64,000 bases of DNA from Calditrichaceae bacterium. GTDB taxonomy: Bacteria; Calditrichota; Calditrichia; RBG-13-44-9; J075. Below the pieces are notes generated by a model. The model searched no databases. It saw only the letters and a list, made by a program, of their open reading frames with translations, and was not told where the DNA came from. This document shows positions 8,920-17,485 of the stretch, one piece after another; positions within the stretch are counted from its first letter, which is position 1; each line of letters starts with the position of its first letter. The position numbers and the translations under genes are program-made. Location: assembly GCA_013360445.1 (NCBI GenBank), contig JABWBP010000017.1, positions 1 through 64,000 of the forward strand. Reading direction: 5' to 3'.

Positions 8920-9408
8920 CTCTTCAACCGGAACGAATTTTTCAACCTCCAGGGCCTCGTAAACGCCCCCGGCCAGCGCGCCGAAAATCAGGTGAGAAAG
9001 CGCCATCATCCAGCTGCGCAGGGGAAAAAACCAGGGGAAGATGGCGGAGAAGGTATAGAAATTGATAAAATAAAGCGCGAGGCCGAAAAAAGCGCCGCCC
9101 AGGATGCCCACGATCATTCCCCAGCGATGCAACACCAGGGCAATCAGGGAAGCAAAAATGATCGAGAGCGGTAAGTGTACCAGCAGCGCAACCGAAAAAA
9201 TGGCGGCGTCGAAGGTTGCGGGAGGAGGAAGAACTTTCGTTCCCATCAAGATAGACGCGGCCAGGCGAACGATTACCCAGGGACTGCCTAAGTAGGCGTC
9301 GGTCAGGATCATGTTTACCACTAAGAAAACGGCCCCGGAGATGATCCCCGCCCATATTGCGGCGCGCCAATCGACTACCTGGCGCATTTTCGGTTTAGGG
9401 TGGCCCAT
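8917..9408 (-). CDS. Hypothetical four-helix membrane protein
   Basis: A 163-residue protein that I cannot place in a named family. Hydrophobic segments at about 18-38, 66-90, 96-118 and 128-150 suggest four transmembrane helices; the N-terminus is basic and the C-terminus acidic (EALEVEKFVPVEE). Small proteins of this kind are common hypothetical entries in environmental genomes. It lies downstream of, and on the same strand as, the 9561-10837 membrane genes but behind a strong terminator at 9484-9537, so it is probably a separate unit. Confidence 0.7.
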   Translation of the reverse strand: MGHPKPKMRQVVDWRAAIWAGIISGAVFLVVNMILTDAYLGSPWVIVRLAASILMGTKVLPPPATFDAAIFSVALLVHLPLSIIFASLIALVLHRWGMIVGILGGAFFGLALYFINFYTFSAIFPWFFPLRSWMMALSHLIFGALAGGVYEALEVEKFVPVEE

Positions 9409-9483
9409 TTTAGCTCCGGTAATTTTCGTGTTGCAAAGAATCCGCCTGTTTTGGTGTTATGGGATGTTACAAGGGCCCACCAT

Positions 9484-9537
9484 AAAAAAGCCTGCGAAAT
9501 ATCCGAAGTTGAGAGATATTTCCGGCATTTCGCAGGC
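9484..9537 (-). terminator. Rho-independent terminator
   Basis: GCCTGCGAAAT (9490-9500) pairs perfectly with ATTTCGCAGGC (9527-9537). On the minus strand the stem is followed by TTTTTT. An inner pair, GATATTTC with GAAATATC, offers an alternative fold. It terminates the gene at 9561-9923. Confidence 0.9.
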
Positions 9538-9560
9538 ATTGAGATCAAACGGTTAAAGAT

Positions 9561-9923
9561 TTATGCTTTCTTTTTCATAAAGCCAGCGATAAGCCCCCAG
9601 GCGCCAATGGCGAGGTTGATGATCCAGGAAATCATGCTTTCGTTCAAGGAAATAGGGCCGATTGGGCTCATACTAAAAGCGCTGAGCAGACCCACAATCG
9701 CATTCAACCCGCCGATTCCCAACGCACCGGTGCGCTGGTTGCTTTCCGTGCCTTTAAATCCCAGGTAGCTAAGAGCTGCGCCGGAAAGCATATTAAACAC
9801 ATTACCGCCTGTTGCTGTGCCCATTGCACCGCCTAGGGCAGGACCAATACCCGGTGCAAATTGGCCAAGTAAACCGATAGCGGTCTGGGCAAGGCCGGCA
9901 TACTTCGTAAAATTCTGTAACAT
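9561..9923 (-). CDS. Small glycine-rich membrane protein
   Basis: A 120-residue protein starting at MLQNFTKYAG; this ATG (9921-9923) has AGGAGGAG upstream, while the longer frame to 10103 reads through a hairpin and has no such site. The sequence is rich in Gly, Ala and Leu, with three or four hydrophobic stretches (about 8-28, 35-55, 73-88 and 97-115) and a KKKA end. I do not recognise the family. The pattern of short Gly-zipper-like helices suggests a small inner-membrane or pore-like protein, but no function is claimed. It has its own terminator at 9484-9537. Confidence 0.75.
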   Translation of the reverse strand: MLQNFTKYAGLAQTAIGLLGQFAPGIGPALGGAMGTATGGNVFNMLSGAALSYLGFKGTESNQRTGALGIGGLNAIVGLLSAFSMSPIGPISLNESMISWIINLAIGAWGLIAGFMKKKA

Positions 9924-10070
9924 ATCATACTCCTCCTGCTTTTGTGAGTGAAGAATATTGAGGGGGATTTTGATTGAGCGCACCCCCAAATGCGCTTTCC
10001 AACTTGAGAACTTCCTCTTGCCAGAACGGCTTGCATCCGGCAAACTGTCTTTTCCTGAGAACGGAAAGCT

Positions 10071-10109
10071 CAACCGATGCCCCGCTAAAAAGTAGCGGGG
10101 CATCGGTTG
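10071..10109. other. 17-bp perfect hairpin
   Basis: CAACCGATGCCCCGCTA (10071-10087) pairs with TAGCGGGGCATCGGTTG (10093-10109) around a 5-nt loop. No T-tract follows on either strand. It lies between two membrane-protein genes on the minus strand and could end the transcript of the gene at 10157-10837 or stabilise it. Confidence 0.85.
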
Positions 10110-10156
10110 CTGCGAAAGTTAGGCGCATGGGTTATGCTTTGTTCAGTAACTCGTGA

Positions 10157-10837
10157 TCAATACAACGACATTGCCCTGGTCCTTTGTTCGTTTGAGAGAA
10201 ATGGTGAAGAATTCACCGCACTGTCCAAAGAAGCCTGGAGAATCTGCCCTTGCGCTTTCACCAATATACTGAATAGAAAAAAAAGTATAGCTACAAAAAT
10301 GCCACTGACTAAGCCTATTCCTCCCATTGCTCCACTTCCGAACTGGCCAGCTGCCCCAAAAGAAATCACAGCAATCACACTTCCTAAAATTACACCAATA
10401 CCCTTGATTATCGCTCCTATAGCTATCATGGTTCTAGCAACTAAGTAAGCATCCTTGTAGCGTTTCATCAGTGCTGCAGATTCTCCACCAATCGACGAAT
10501 TAATTCCTCTATCTTCCGTAGGAATCACTTGTTCTGCAACTCCTTGGCTATCTGAAGCAGGCTTTATGTTCAGACTTTTCATAATAGGGTCTGCCACAAG
10601 CAGTAATAAAACTGCTCCCAAAAGTGATGTTATAATTACTCCAATTAAACTATAACTAAAACCAATTCCTAATGAGCTAAGCAGAAAACTTAATAGTAGA
10701 GCACCTACTGCACCAGCAATTAAACTACCTTGCAAACCTACTCCCTGCTCCTTCCTTACCCTCCACGCTATATACCCAACAATACTCCCAACAATAATAC
10801 TTCCCATTAATAACATAGGTATAGGTAAGCCATACAT
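10157..10837 (-). CDS. A+T-rich multi-helix membrane protein
   Basis: A 226-residue protein. The N-terminal 80 residues (GSIIVGSIVGYIAWRVRKEQ, then Gly-rich helices) resemble the GlsB/YeaQ/YmgE three-helix fold, but the match is weak. A polar linker follows (about 90-130, with PTEDRGINSSIGGESA), then two more helices (about 135-190) and a polar tail. Codon use is clearly A+T-richer than in flanking genes, which suggests recent transfer. It may act with the other small membrane protein downstream, from which it is separated by the 17-bp hairpin. Function unknown. Confidence 0.65.
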   Translation of the reverse strand: MYGLPIPMLLMGSIIVGSIVGYIAWRVRKEQGVGLQGSLIAGAVGALLLSFLLSSLGIGFSYSLIGVIITSLLGAVLLLLVADPIMKSLNIKPASDSQGVAEQVIPTEDRGINSSIGGESAALMKRYKDAYLVARTMIAIGAIIKGIGVILGSVIAVISFGAAGQFGSGAMGGIGLVSGIFVAILFFLFSILVKAQGQILQASLDSAVNSSPFLSNEQRTRAMSLY

Positions 10838-11186
10838 AGTTTTCCTCCTCTCGAACTTATTGGTTAAATGCTAACTTCCAAATTTACTCCAATAATTTTT
10901 TTTACTGTGTATCCTTTTTGCTGAAGCCCCTCCTTTGAATTTATCACAACTCTCAATTCTCGCACACCTAACAACGGATCAACTTACCGAACTTCACTGA
11001 AACAGTCAATAGATGGCGAGATTTTTACCCCGCCATGGATTATCGAAGCCATTCCCCTATTGATTGAAGGTTGAGAATTGTGTATAATTGTCCCGGCCAG
11101 AGGTTAAGTGTTTGGGCGCAACCGGAAAGTTCGAATCATGCGAATAAGTCGAGGACCTAACCACAAAATTTGCGAGGAATACATCC
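10838..11186. other. Intergenic region with divergent promoters
   Basis: 349 bp without a convincing gene, A+T-rich toward the minus-strand gene. The right half holds the promoter listed separately for the HerA-like ATPase. No repeat family seen elsewhere in the window occurs here. Confidence 0.5.
11060..11088 (+). promoter_or_regulatory. Sigma-70 promoter of the HerA-like ATPase gene
   Basis: TTGATT (11060-11065), a 17-nt spacer and TATAAT (11083-11088) match the vegetative consensus. The coding start is about 98 nt downstream of the -10 box, leaving a leader of roughly 90 nt. Confidence 0.65.
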
Positions 11187-13616
11187 ATGCCAGCGTTTGA
11201 AAAATTAGGGGTGTTCTATCTCGGAAAGAAAGCGGACCCCCAAAGCGGTGAATTAAGCCCGGAGTACCTGCTTTATGAATCGAAAGACCTCTGCACCCAC
11301 GCCATGTGCGTGGGCATGACCGGCAGCGGCAAGACCGGGTTGTGCATCGGCCTGTTGGAAGAAGCGGCCATCGACAATATCCCGGCGATTATTATCGATC
11401 CGAAGGGAGATTTGGGGAATCTGCTGCTGGCCTTCCCGGACCTGCGTCCGGATGATTTCCTCCCCTGGATCAACACCGACGAGGCGCGGCAGAAGGGCGT
11501 TTCCGCGGAAGAGTTTGCCCGGGAGCAGGCGGAATTGTGGAAAAAGGGGCTGGGGGAATGGGAGCAGGACAGCGAGCGCCTCCGGCTCTTCAAACAGGCG
11601 GCGGATTTCGCCATTTACACCCCCGGGAGCAGCGCCGGGCTGCCGGTTTCGATTGTGCAATCCTTCGCCGCACCCTCTGCCAAAGCGCTGGAGGATTTGG
11701 ATTTGCTGCGGGAGCGCATCCAGACCACTGCTTCCGGCCTCCTGGAGTTGTTAGGCATCAAGGCCGATCCGCTGCAAAGCCGGGAGCACATCCTGCTTTC
11801 CAATGTTATCGAGCACTCCTGGATGGCCGGCAAAGACCTGGATTTAGGCGAATTGATCCGCATGATCCAAACCCCCCCGATCACTCGCATCGGGGTATTC
11901 GACCTCGAATCGTTTTACCCTGCCGCGGAGCGCTTCAAGCTCTCCATGACCCTCAATAACCTGCTGGCCGCCCCGGGGTTCAAAACCTGGATGGAGGGAG
12001 AAGCGCTGGACATCGACCGGATGCTCTATACCGCAAACGGCAAACCGCGCACGTCGATTTTCTCAATTGCGCACTTATCCGATGCGGAGCGAATGTTTTT
12101 CGTAACCCTGCTGCTCAACCAGGTACTGGGATGGATGCGCGCCCAGCCGGGAACCACCTCGCTGCGGGCGCTGCTGTACATGGACGAAGTTTTCGGCTTC
12201 CTGCCCCCTATCGGAGAGCCGCCCTCCAAAAAACCGCTGCTGACCCTGTTGAAACAGGCTCGCGCCTTCGGGCTGGGGGTGGTGCTGGCCACCCAAAACC
12301 CGGTGGACTTGGATTACAAGGGGCTGTCGAACATCGGCACCTGGTTTATCGGGCGGCTGCAAACCGAGCGGGATAAAGAGCGGTTGGCCGACGGGCTGAC
12401 CTCCGCCAGCGCCCAAGCTGCGGGATTAGACAAATCAACCTTGATGAATATTATTTCCAACCTGAAGAAACGTCAGTTCCTGGTGCAGAATATCAACGCC
12501 AAACAGCCGCAGTTGTTCGGAACCCGCTGGGCGATGTCCTACCTGCGCGGCCCTCTCACCCGCGATCAGATCAAGCTGCTGATGAAAGACCGGATTGCAG
12601 AAACCCCGTCCATCGCGCCGGCCCGGCCGGCTGCGGCTTCTCATGCAGCCGCAGGAGGACGTCTCTCTACCCGCCCGCAGCTTCCCCCGGAAATCCGCCA
12701 ATACATAAGCCCGGCTAATAAACCGGCGGCGGGGGGAAAGGTGGTTTATCATCCCTACCTGGTGGCCGGCGGCGACGTGCAGATTTTCAACAATACCTAC
12801 GGGGTCGCCCAAAGCGAGCAGCTTGCTCACGCGCTGCCGTTGGAAGAGGGCGGGCCGGGCCTCGCCTGGGAACAGGCGCTAAGTTTCAGTTTCGAGCCGG
12901 GTATTCTAAGCGGGCAGGCGGCAGAGGGAGCGGAATACGCTTCAATGTCTTCGGAGGCGGCCAAACTTTCCACTTACAATCGCCTGGACCAGGATTACGA
13001 AAACTATGTGTTTCGGAATTACCAATTACTCCTATGGAAGAGCGCTTCAACGGGGCAACTGTCGCGCCCCGGGGAAGCGGAGCGGGATTTTCGCATCCGC
13101 CTTTCCCAGACCGGGCACGAGCGCCGCGACCTGGAAATGGATCGCTTAAAACGCCAGTATGCTTCCAAAATCGCCACCCTGGAGCGGCAATTGTTGACCG
13201 CCCGCCAGCAGGTAGAGCGGGAAGCAGACCAGTACAAGCAAAAACAGATGGACACCGCTATCTCCGCAGGCTCCTCGCTATTGGGAATGCTGTTAGGCGG
13301 TAAAAGAGGTCTGAAGGGCGGGGTTACCCAGGCGGCGCGTTCCGCAACCCGCATGTCGAAAGAGAAACAAGACGTGGAGCGGGCGCAGGAAAAAGCCGCC
13401 CAGTTGGAAGCGCGGTTGGAAGAGTTGCAGGCGCAGTTCCAAAGAGACGTGGATCAGGTCAGCGGGAGGCTGGATCCCATGAGCGAGAATTTACAGCAGA
13501 TCGTTCTCCGCCCCAAGAAAAGCGACATCTTGCAGCGCTGGTACGGCATTCTCTGGGTTCCCTTCCTGCAGCGGGATGACGGCAGCCGGGAGTCGCTGGT
13601 TGCGCAAATACAGTAG
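11187..13616 (+). CDS. HerA/DUF853-like P-loop ATPase with coiled-coil C-terminus
   Basis: An 809-residue protein of the HerA/FtsK superfamily, in which hexameric ATPases move DNA or other polymers. Walker A is GMTGSGKT (43-50), followed by IIDPKGDLGN. Walker B is LLYMDEVFGF (about residue 330), with an ATQNP sensor element. After about 480 the protein changes to a linker and a region of unknown fold. From about 640 to 770 there is a charged coiled coil (many Arg, Glu, Gln) flanking a hydrophobic SSLLGMLLGG segment. HerA partners NurA or SIR2 are absent. Role uncertain: DNA processing, defence or housekeeping are all open. Confidence 0.8.
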   Translation: MPAFEKLGVFYLGKKADPQSGELSPEYLLYESKDLCTHAMCVGMTGSGKTGLCIGLLEEAAIDNIPAIIIDPKGDLGNLLLAFPDLRPDDFLPWINTDEARQKGVSAEEFAREQAELWKKGLGEWEQDSERLRLFKQAADFAIYTPGSSAGLPVSIVQSFAAPSAKALEDLDLLRERIQTTASGLLELLGIKADPLQSREHILLSNVIEHSWMAGKDLDLGELIRMIQTPPITRIGVFDLESFYPAAERFKLSMTLNNLLAAPGFKTWMEGEALDIDRMLYTANGKPRTSIFSIAHLSDAERMFFVTLLLNQVLGWMRAQPGTTSLRALLYMDEVFGFLPPIGEPPSKKPLLTLLKQARAFGLGVVLATQNPVDLDYKGLSNIGTWFIGRLQTERDKERLADGLTSASAQAAGLDKSTLMNIISNLKKRQFLVQNINAKQPQLFGTRWAMSYLRGPLTRDQIKLLMKDRIAETPSIAPARPAAASHAAAGGRLSTRPQLPPEIRQYISPANKPAAGGKVVYHPYLVAGGDVQIFNNTYGVAQSEQLAHALPLEEGGPGLAWEQALSFSFEPGILSGQAAEGAEYASMSSEAAKLSTYNRLDQDYENYVFRNYQLLLWKSASTGQLSRPGEAERDFRIRLSQTGHERRDLEMDRLKRQYASKIATLERQLLTARQQVEREADQYKQKQMDTAISAGSSLLGMLLGGKRGLKGGVTQAARSATRMSKEKQDVERAQEKAAQLEARLEELQAQFQRDVDQVSGRLDPMSENLQQIVLRPKKSDILQRWYGILWVPFLQRDDGSRESLVAQIQ

Positions 13617-13730
13617 GCAGGTAAGCAGTAGGCAAACGTAAAACACCCCCGCTTTGATTGGCACTTAAGAAGATCGCTTTACTGCCTATTTGCCAACTGC
13701 ATATTGCCTACTGCCTACTAAAAATATACC
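13611..13730. repeat. Dyad repeat, CAGTAGGCAG word family
   Basis: The left arm is CAGTAGGCAGGTAAGCAGTA plus GGC; the right arm is TTACTGCCTATTTGCCAACT, then TATTGCCTACTGCCTACT. The ATPase stop codon TAG (13614-13616) is part of the first repeat word. The open frame that runs through this region before the DUF3616 start is a translation of the repeat, not protein. Confidence 0.8.
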
Positions 13731-13741
13731 TCAACACAAAC

Positions 13742-14746
13742 ATGCGCATGAAATTTCGTATCATACTCCCAATCATCGCCATGCTGCCCATTGCAGCCAT
13801 GAGCCAGCAAGCCAAAATTCTCCAGGAATTTCGCCATCACGGGATGTGCGACGCCTCTGCAGCGGTAGCATTGTCGCCCAATACCTTCGCCGTCGCCAAT
13901 GATGAGGATAATTTCATCAGGATATATCGCAGCGATTCCAGCGGCGCGTCTTTAACGGCGCTGGATATTTCCGGGTATATGAAAGAGGAGACTTCCCAAA
14001 AGGAATCGGACCTGGAAGGCGCCGCGGAAATAGAGGAGACGGTTTTCTGGATCACCTCGCACGGACGCAACAAAAAGGGCAAGCTCCAGGAATCGCGGTA
14101 TCATTTTTTCGCCAACCGGATCAGTCTGGAGAAAGGCCGATATGCCCACCGGCAAATTGACAGCGCCTATACCGGTTTATTGGCGGACATCTTGTCCGAT
14201 CCACGTTTTTCCCGATACGGCCTTGAGGAAGCTGCCAAATTAGCGCCCAAAGATTCGGGCGGCCTGAATATCGAAGGATTAGCGGCTACCCCTGATAAAC
14301 GACTGTTGCTCGGTTTCCGCAACCCGGTTCAGGCGGAAAAGGCTCTGCTGATACCGTTGGAAAATCCCTTTGAGGTGCTGCAAGGGAAAAGAGCGATTTT
14401 GGGCGATCCCATGGAACTGCCGTTGGGCAACTTAGGCATTCGCAGCATTGAGTACTGGCCGGCGCGGGGATTTTACCTGATCGTCGGCGGGCCGCATCAC
14501 AGCGACAGCGGGGAGAATTTCCGGCTATTCCGCTGGTCCGGAGATCCCGCCCGCGCCCCGGCGCCGGTTGACGGGATCGATCTGAAGGGATTCAACATCG
14601 AAGCGGTACTAATCTATCCCGACAAAAACGACCGGGTGCAACTGCTCAGCGATGACGGGGCGCTGAAACGGGGAAAAAAACAGTGCAAAAAATTGCCGGA
14701 TAAAAGCCGGGAAAAGTATTTCCGCAGCATTTGGGTGGCTTTGTAA
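13742..14746 (+). CDS. DUF3616-domain exported protein
   Basis: A 334-residue protein starting at MRMKFRIILP with a signal peptide (hydrophobic 5-19, cleavage near AAMSQQA). The body matches the DUF3616 pattern: VANDEDNFIRIYR, SDLEGAAEIEETVFWITSHGR, and GLNIEGLAATPDKRLLLGFRNP. These look like beta-propeller blades, and the function is not known. The longer frame upstream of 13742 only translates a repeat. The stop is 2 nt before the start of the NagZ fusion, so the genes are likely cotranscribed with coupled translation. Confidence 0.8.
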   Translation: MRMKFRIILPIIAMLPIAAMSQQAKILQEFRHHGMCDASAAVALSPNTFAVANDEDNFIRIYRSDSSGASLTALDISGYMKEETSQKESDLEGAAEIEETVFWITSHGRNKKGKLQESRYHFFANRISLEKGRYAHRQIDSAYTGLLADILSDPRFSRYGLEEAAKLAPKDSGGLNIEGLAATPDKRLLLGFRNPVQAEKALLIPLENPFEVLQGKRAILGDPMELPLGNLGIRSIEYWPARGFYLIVGGPHHSDSGENFRLFRWSGDPARAPAPVDGIDLKGFNIEAVLIYPDKNDRVQLLSDDGALKRGKKQCKKLPDKSREKYFRSIWVAL

Positions 14747-14748
14747 TA

Positions 14749-17484
14749 ATGAAACTCCCCCGCGCCCACCATCTCTCTGCCGAGGAACTGGCCGGCCAGG
14801 TATTGATGCCGAAGCTGGAGATCGGTTTCCGAAATATCAACGCTCCCGGGGCGCAAAAAATCCTGCGGCTGCTGAAACGCTACCACCTGGGGGGATTCAT
14901 CTTGTTCAACGGGCATCCCGCGGATATTCGCTGCTGGACCGCCTTGTTGCAGCGAGAAAGCCGCTTCCCGTTGTTGATCGGGGCAGACCTGGAGCGGGGC
15001 CTGCACAGCGTATTTTCCCGGGGGGCCATGTTCCCCCACGCCCTGGCCTTTGGCGCGGCCGGCGACGAAAACCTGGTGAAATCTTTTGCGGAGGTGTTGG
15101 GAAAGGAAGCGCGTGCGGTTGGGATCAATCTCTTTTTCGGCCCGGCCCTGGATCTGGCCAACGATGCGGAGAATCCCATCATCAACATCCGCGCGTTTCA
15201 TGCGCAGCCTGCGGTGGTCTCCCGGTACGCCCAAATCGTCATCAAAACCGTGCAGCGATTCGGCGTCGCCTGCGCGGGCAAACATTTTCCCGGGCACGGC
15301 GCCACCCGGCAGGACTCCCACACTGCTCTGCCGGAAATTTACAAGCGCCTGGCGGATTTGGAAACCGAGGAATTGCTTCCCTTTCAGGAAGCCCTTGCCG
15401 CGGGGGTCAAAGGGATGCTGGTTGGGCATCTGAAAGTCCCCGGTTACGCCCATCCCGCCTCCCTGGAACCAGGATTGATTGAGCGGCTCATCCGCCAACA
15501 ATGGGGTTTCCGCGGGGTGATTTTTACCGACGCGCTGGATATGGGCGCGATTCAGCAGCATTTCCACCCCTGGGAGCAGACGCTCTTGCCCCTGCAAGCC
15601 GGGGCGGACGTGCTGCTCATGCCCCCGCAATTACCCCTGGCGCATTCGCTTTTGGTTGAGCAAATCAAAACGAATGAAGCCTTCCGCGGCCGGGTGGAAG
15701 AGGCAGTGGAGCGGATTTTTGCCCTGAAGCGCTGGCTGCACGCCTGCAAACCGGCACAGGATCATCCGCTGCGGGTGAATAAAGTGGTAGAGCGTCCCGC
15801 CCATCTCGCTATTGCCGCGCAGGTGGGCGAAAAGGCTATCACCCTGGCGCACAAATCCGAACACTTTCCCCTGAATCTATCAAAGGTAAAACAAGTTTTA
15901 CACTTCATCTTCACGGATACTGTTTTCCGCGATCAACCCTTGCAGTATTTTTGCCGGGCGATGGAGGCTTTTTTTGAGAATCCACAAGTTTTAAATAACC
16001 CGGCGGTGAAGGAGATTCAGGCGCTTAGCCTCCCCCCCGATTCCGTAGCGATCGTCTCCCTGTATTTCCGCACCTTTGCCGGGCACTCCCAGGAACTGGA
16101 CTGGGAGCGGATCCGCAAGACCCTTCGCTACCTGCGCCAACAGAACGCCCGGGTAATTATCTTCGTTTACGGGAATCCGTATCGGCTCCATCGCCTGCCG
16201 GGAAATCTCTCCCCCGATGCGGTTTTTCTGGCTTATTCCTACGTGCAGGTTTCCCAGGAGGTGGCGTTCAAGGCGCTGTGCAGTTTTATCCCCATCAAGG
16301 GCAATTTGCCGCTGTCGCTCCCCAAACCGTTCGGGAAGGCGATTCCCCTTGCTGCAAAATCGTACCGCTTGCAGCCGGGGTTGGGTGAATCTTCCGGCTG
16401 GGAATCCGCCGAGAAAATCCTGATCGATGCGATGCGGGAGCGCATTTTCCCGGGCTGCGTGGTCCTGGCGGCGCAGCAGGGAGAGATTCTGCTCCATCAG
16501 GCATTCGGGCGTTTCGAGTATTCGGAAAATTCCCCCACGGTAAAACCGGATACGGTGTACGATCTCGCTTCTCTCACCAAAGTGCTCGCAACCACCCCGG
16601 CCATCATGCTCCTGGTAGAGCAAGGCGAATTGCGCCTGGAGCACACTTTAGCGGATTTTTACCGGGAATTGCAGAACGATCCCCGGGGGAATATCACCAT
16701 CTCCGATTTGCTGAGCCACCAAAGCGGGCTGCCGGCCTGGAGACCCCTTTATGAAGATTTGGGATTGCGGATTACGGATTGCGGATTGAGGAAGACGGAG
16801 GAAATTGTTAAAAGGGTTTTGAATACGCCGTTAGAGTATGGAATCGGTGAAAAGGCGGTTTACAGCGATTTGGGATTCATCCTGTTGTATGATATTGTGG
16901 AAAAGATCAGCGGCGTCTCTTTCGATGTCTTTTGCCGCGACCGGATTTTCCAGCCATTGGGATTAAGATCGCTGCAATTCAATCCCCCGGAACAGCTTTG
17001 CAAACAAATTCCCCCGACCGGCGCGGATGCGCTCCGAAAGGAAATCATCCAGGGGCAGGTGAATGATCTCAACTGTTTTGTGATGGGCGGGGTCTCCGGC
17101 CACGCGGGGTTGTTCGGAAATGCAGAAGACGCGGCGGCGATGGGGCAGCTTTTTCTTCAGAAGGGAATTTACAACGGCCGGCGGTTGTTTCGCGCATCGA
17201 CCGTAGATTTGTTTACCCGGAAACATCGCCCGGCTGTCTCCGCCCGCACATTGGGATGGGATACCGCCGTCCCCGGCGGTTCCGCCGGAAGCCGTTTTTC
17301 GGAAAACACCATCGGCCATTTGGGATTCACCGGGACGTCGCTTTGGGTAGATTTGGCGCGGGAGATTATCGTGGTTCTGCTTTGCAACCGGGTGCATCCC
17401 GATCCCTCAAAAAACCGCATGGGAGAAGTTCGCCCGCAGTTGCACGACGCCATAAATGAACAGATTGATATGCAGGAGGATTGA
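14749..17484 (+). CDS. Fusion of GH3 beta-N-acetylglucosaminidase (NagZ) and serine beta-lactamase-like hydrolase
   Basis: A 911-residue two-domain protein. Residues 1-340 are glycoside hydrolase family 3: the NagZ signature KHFPGHG (178-184) with the general acid/base dyad Asp189/His191 and nucleophile Asp261 in TDALDMG. Residues 360-540 resemble the GH3 C-terminal domain. Residues 555-905 are a class C beta-lactamase/S12 domain with Ser608-x2-Lys611 (ASLTK) and Tyr705-Ser-Asp. NagZ cuts GlcNAc-anhydroMurNAc in wall recycling, and the hydrolase may act on muropeptides. Similar fusions occur in Bacteroidota. No signal peptide is visible. Residues 671-681 are encoded by an intergenic-type repeat inserted in frame. 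Confidence 0.88.
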   Translation: MKLPRAHHLSAEELAGQVLMPKLEIGFRNINAPGAQKILRLLKRYHLGGFILFNGHPADIRCWTALLQRESRFPLLIGADLERGLHSVFSRGAMFPHALAFGAAGDENLVKSFAEVLGKEARAVGINLFFGPALDLANDAENPIINIRAFHAQPAVVSRYAQIVIKTVQRFGVACAGKHFPGHGATRQDSHTALPEIYKRLADLETEELLPFQEALAAGVKGMLVGHLKVPGYAHPASLEPGLIERLIRQQWGFRGVIFTDALDMGAIQQHFHPWEQTLLPLQAGADVLLMPPQLPLAHSLLVEQIKTNEAFRGRVEEAVERIFALKRWLHACKPAQDHPLRVNKVVERPAHLAIAAQVGEKAITLAHKSEHFPLNLSKVKQVLHFIFTDTVFRDQPLQYFCRAMEAFFENPQVLNNPAVKEIQALSLPPDSVAIVSLYFRTFAGHSQELDWERIRKTLRYLRQQNARVIIFVYGNPYRLHRLPGNLSPDAVFLAYSYVQVSQEVAFKALCSFIPIKGNLPLSLPKPFGKAIPLAAKSYRLQPGLGESSGWESAEKILIDAMRERIFPGCVVLAAQQGEILLHQAFGRFEYSENSPTVKPDTVYDLASLTKVLATTPAIMLLVEQGELRLEHTLADFYRELQNDPRGNITISDLLSHQSGLPAWRPLYEDLGLRITDCGLRKTEEIVKRVLNTPLEYGIGEKAVYSDLGFILLYDIVEKISGVSFDVFCRDRIFQPLGLRSLQFNPPEQLCKQIPPTGADALRKEIIQGQVNDLNCFVMGGVSGHAGLFGNAEDAAAMGQLFLQKGIYNGRRLFRASTVDLFTRKHRPAVSARTLGWDTAVPGGSAGSRFSENTIGHLGFTGTSLWVDLAREIIVVLLCNRVHPDPSKNRMGEVRPQLHDAINEQIDMQED
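16761..16789. repeat. Intergenic repeat word inside the NagZ fusion gene
   Basis: GGATTGCGGATT, ACGGATTGCGGATT: the same word family found between genes at 6319-6352 and 26796-26816 is here inside the coding sequence, in frame, and translated as GLRITDCGLRK. It falls in the serine-hydrolase domain between the SxxK and YxD motifs. Confidence 0.8.
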
Positions 17485-17485
17485 A

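Noticed and set aside
11120-11150. tRNA-like GTTCGAATC segment
   Set aside because: No acceptor or anticodon stem can be formed around it.
13658-13741. N-terminal extension of the DUF3616 protein
   Set aside because: It is a translation of the CAGTAGGC repeat; the signal peptide begins at 13742.
14614-15630. 338-codon minus-strand frame
   Set aside because: Antisense shadow of the NagZ domain.
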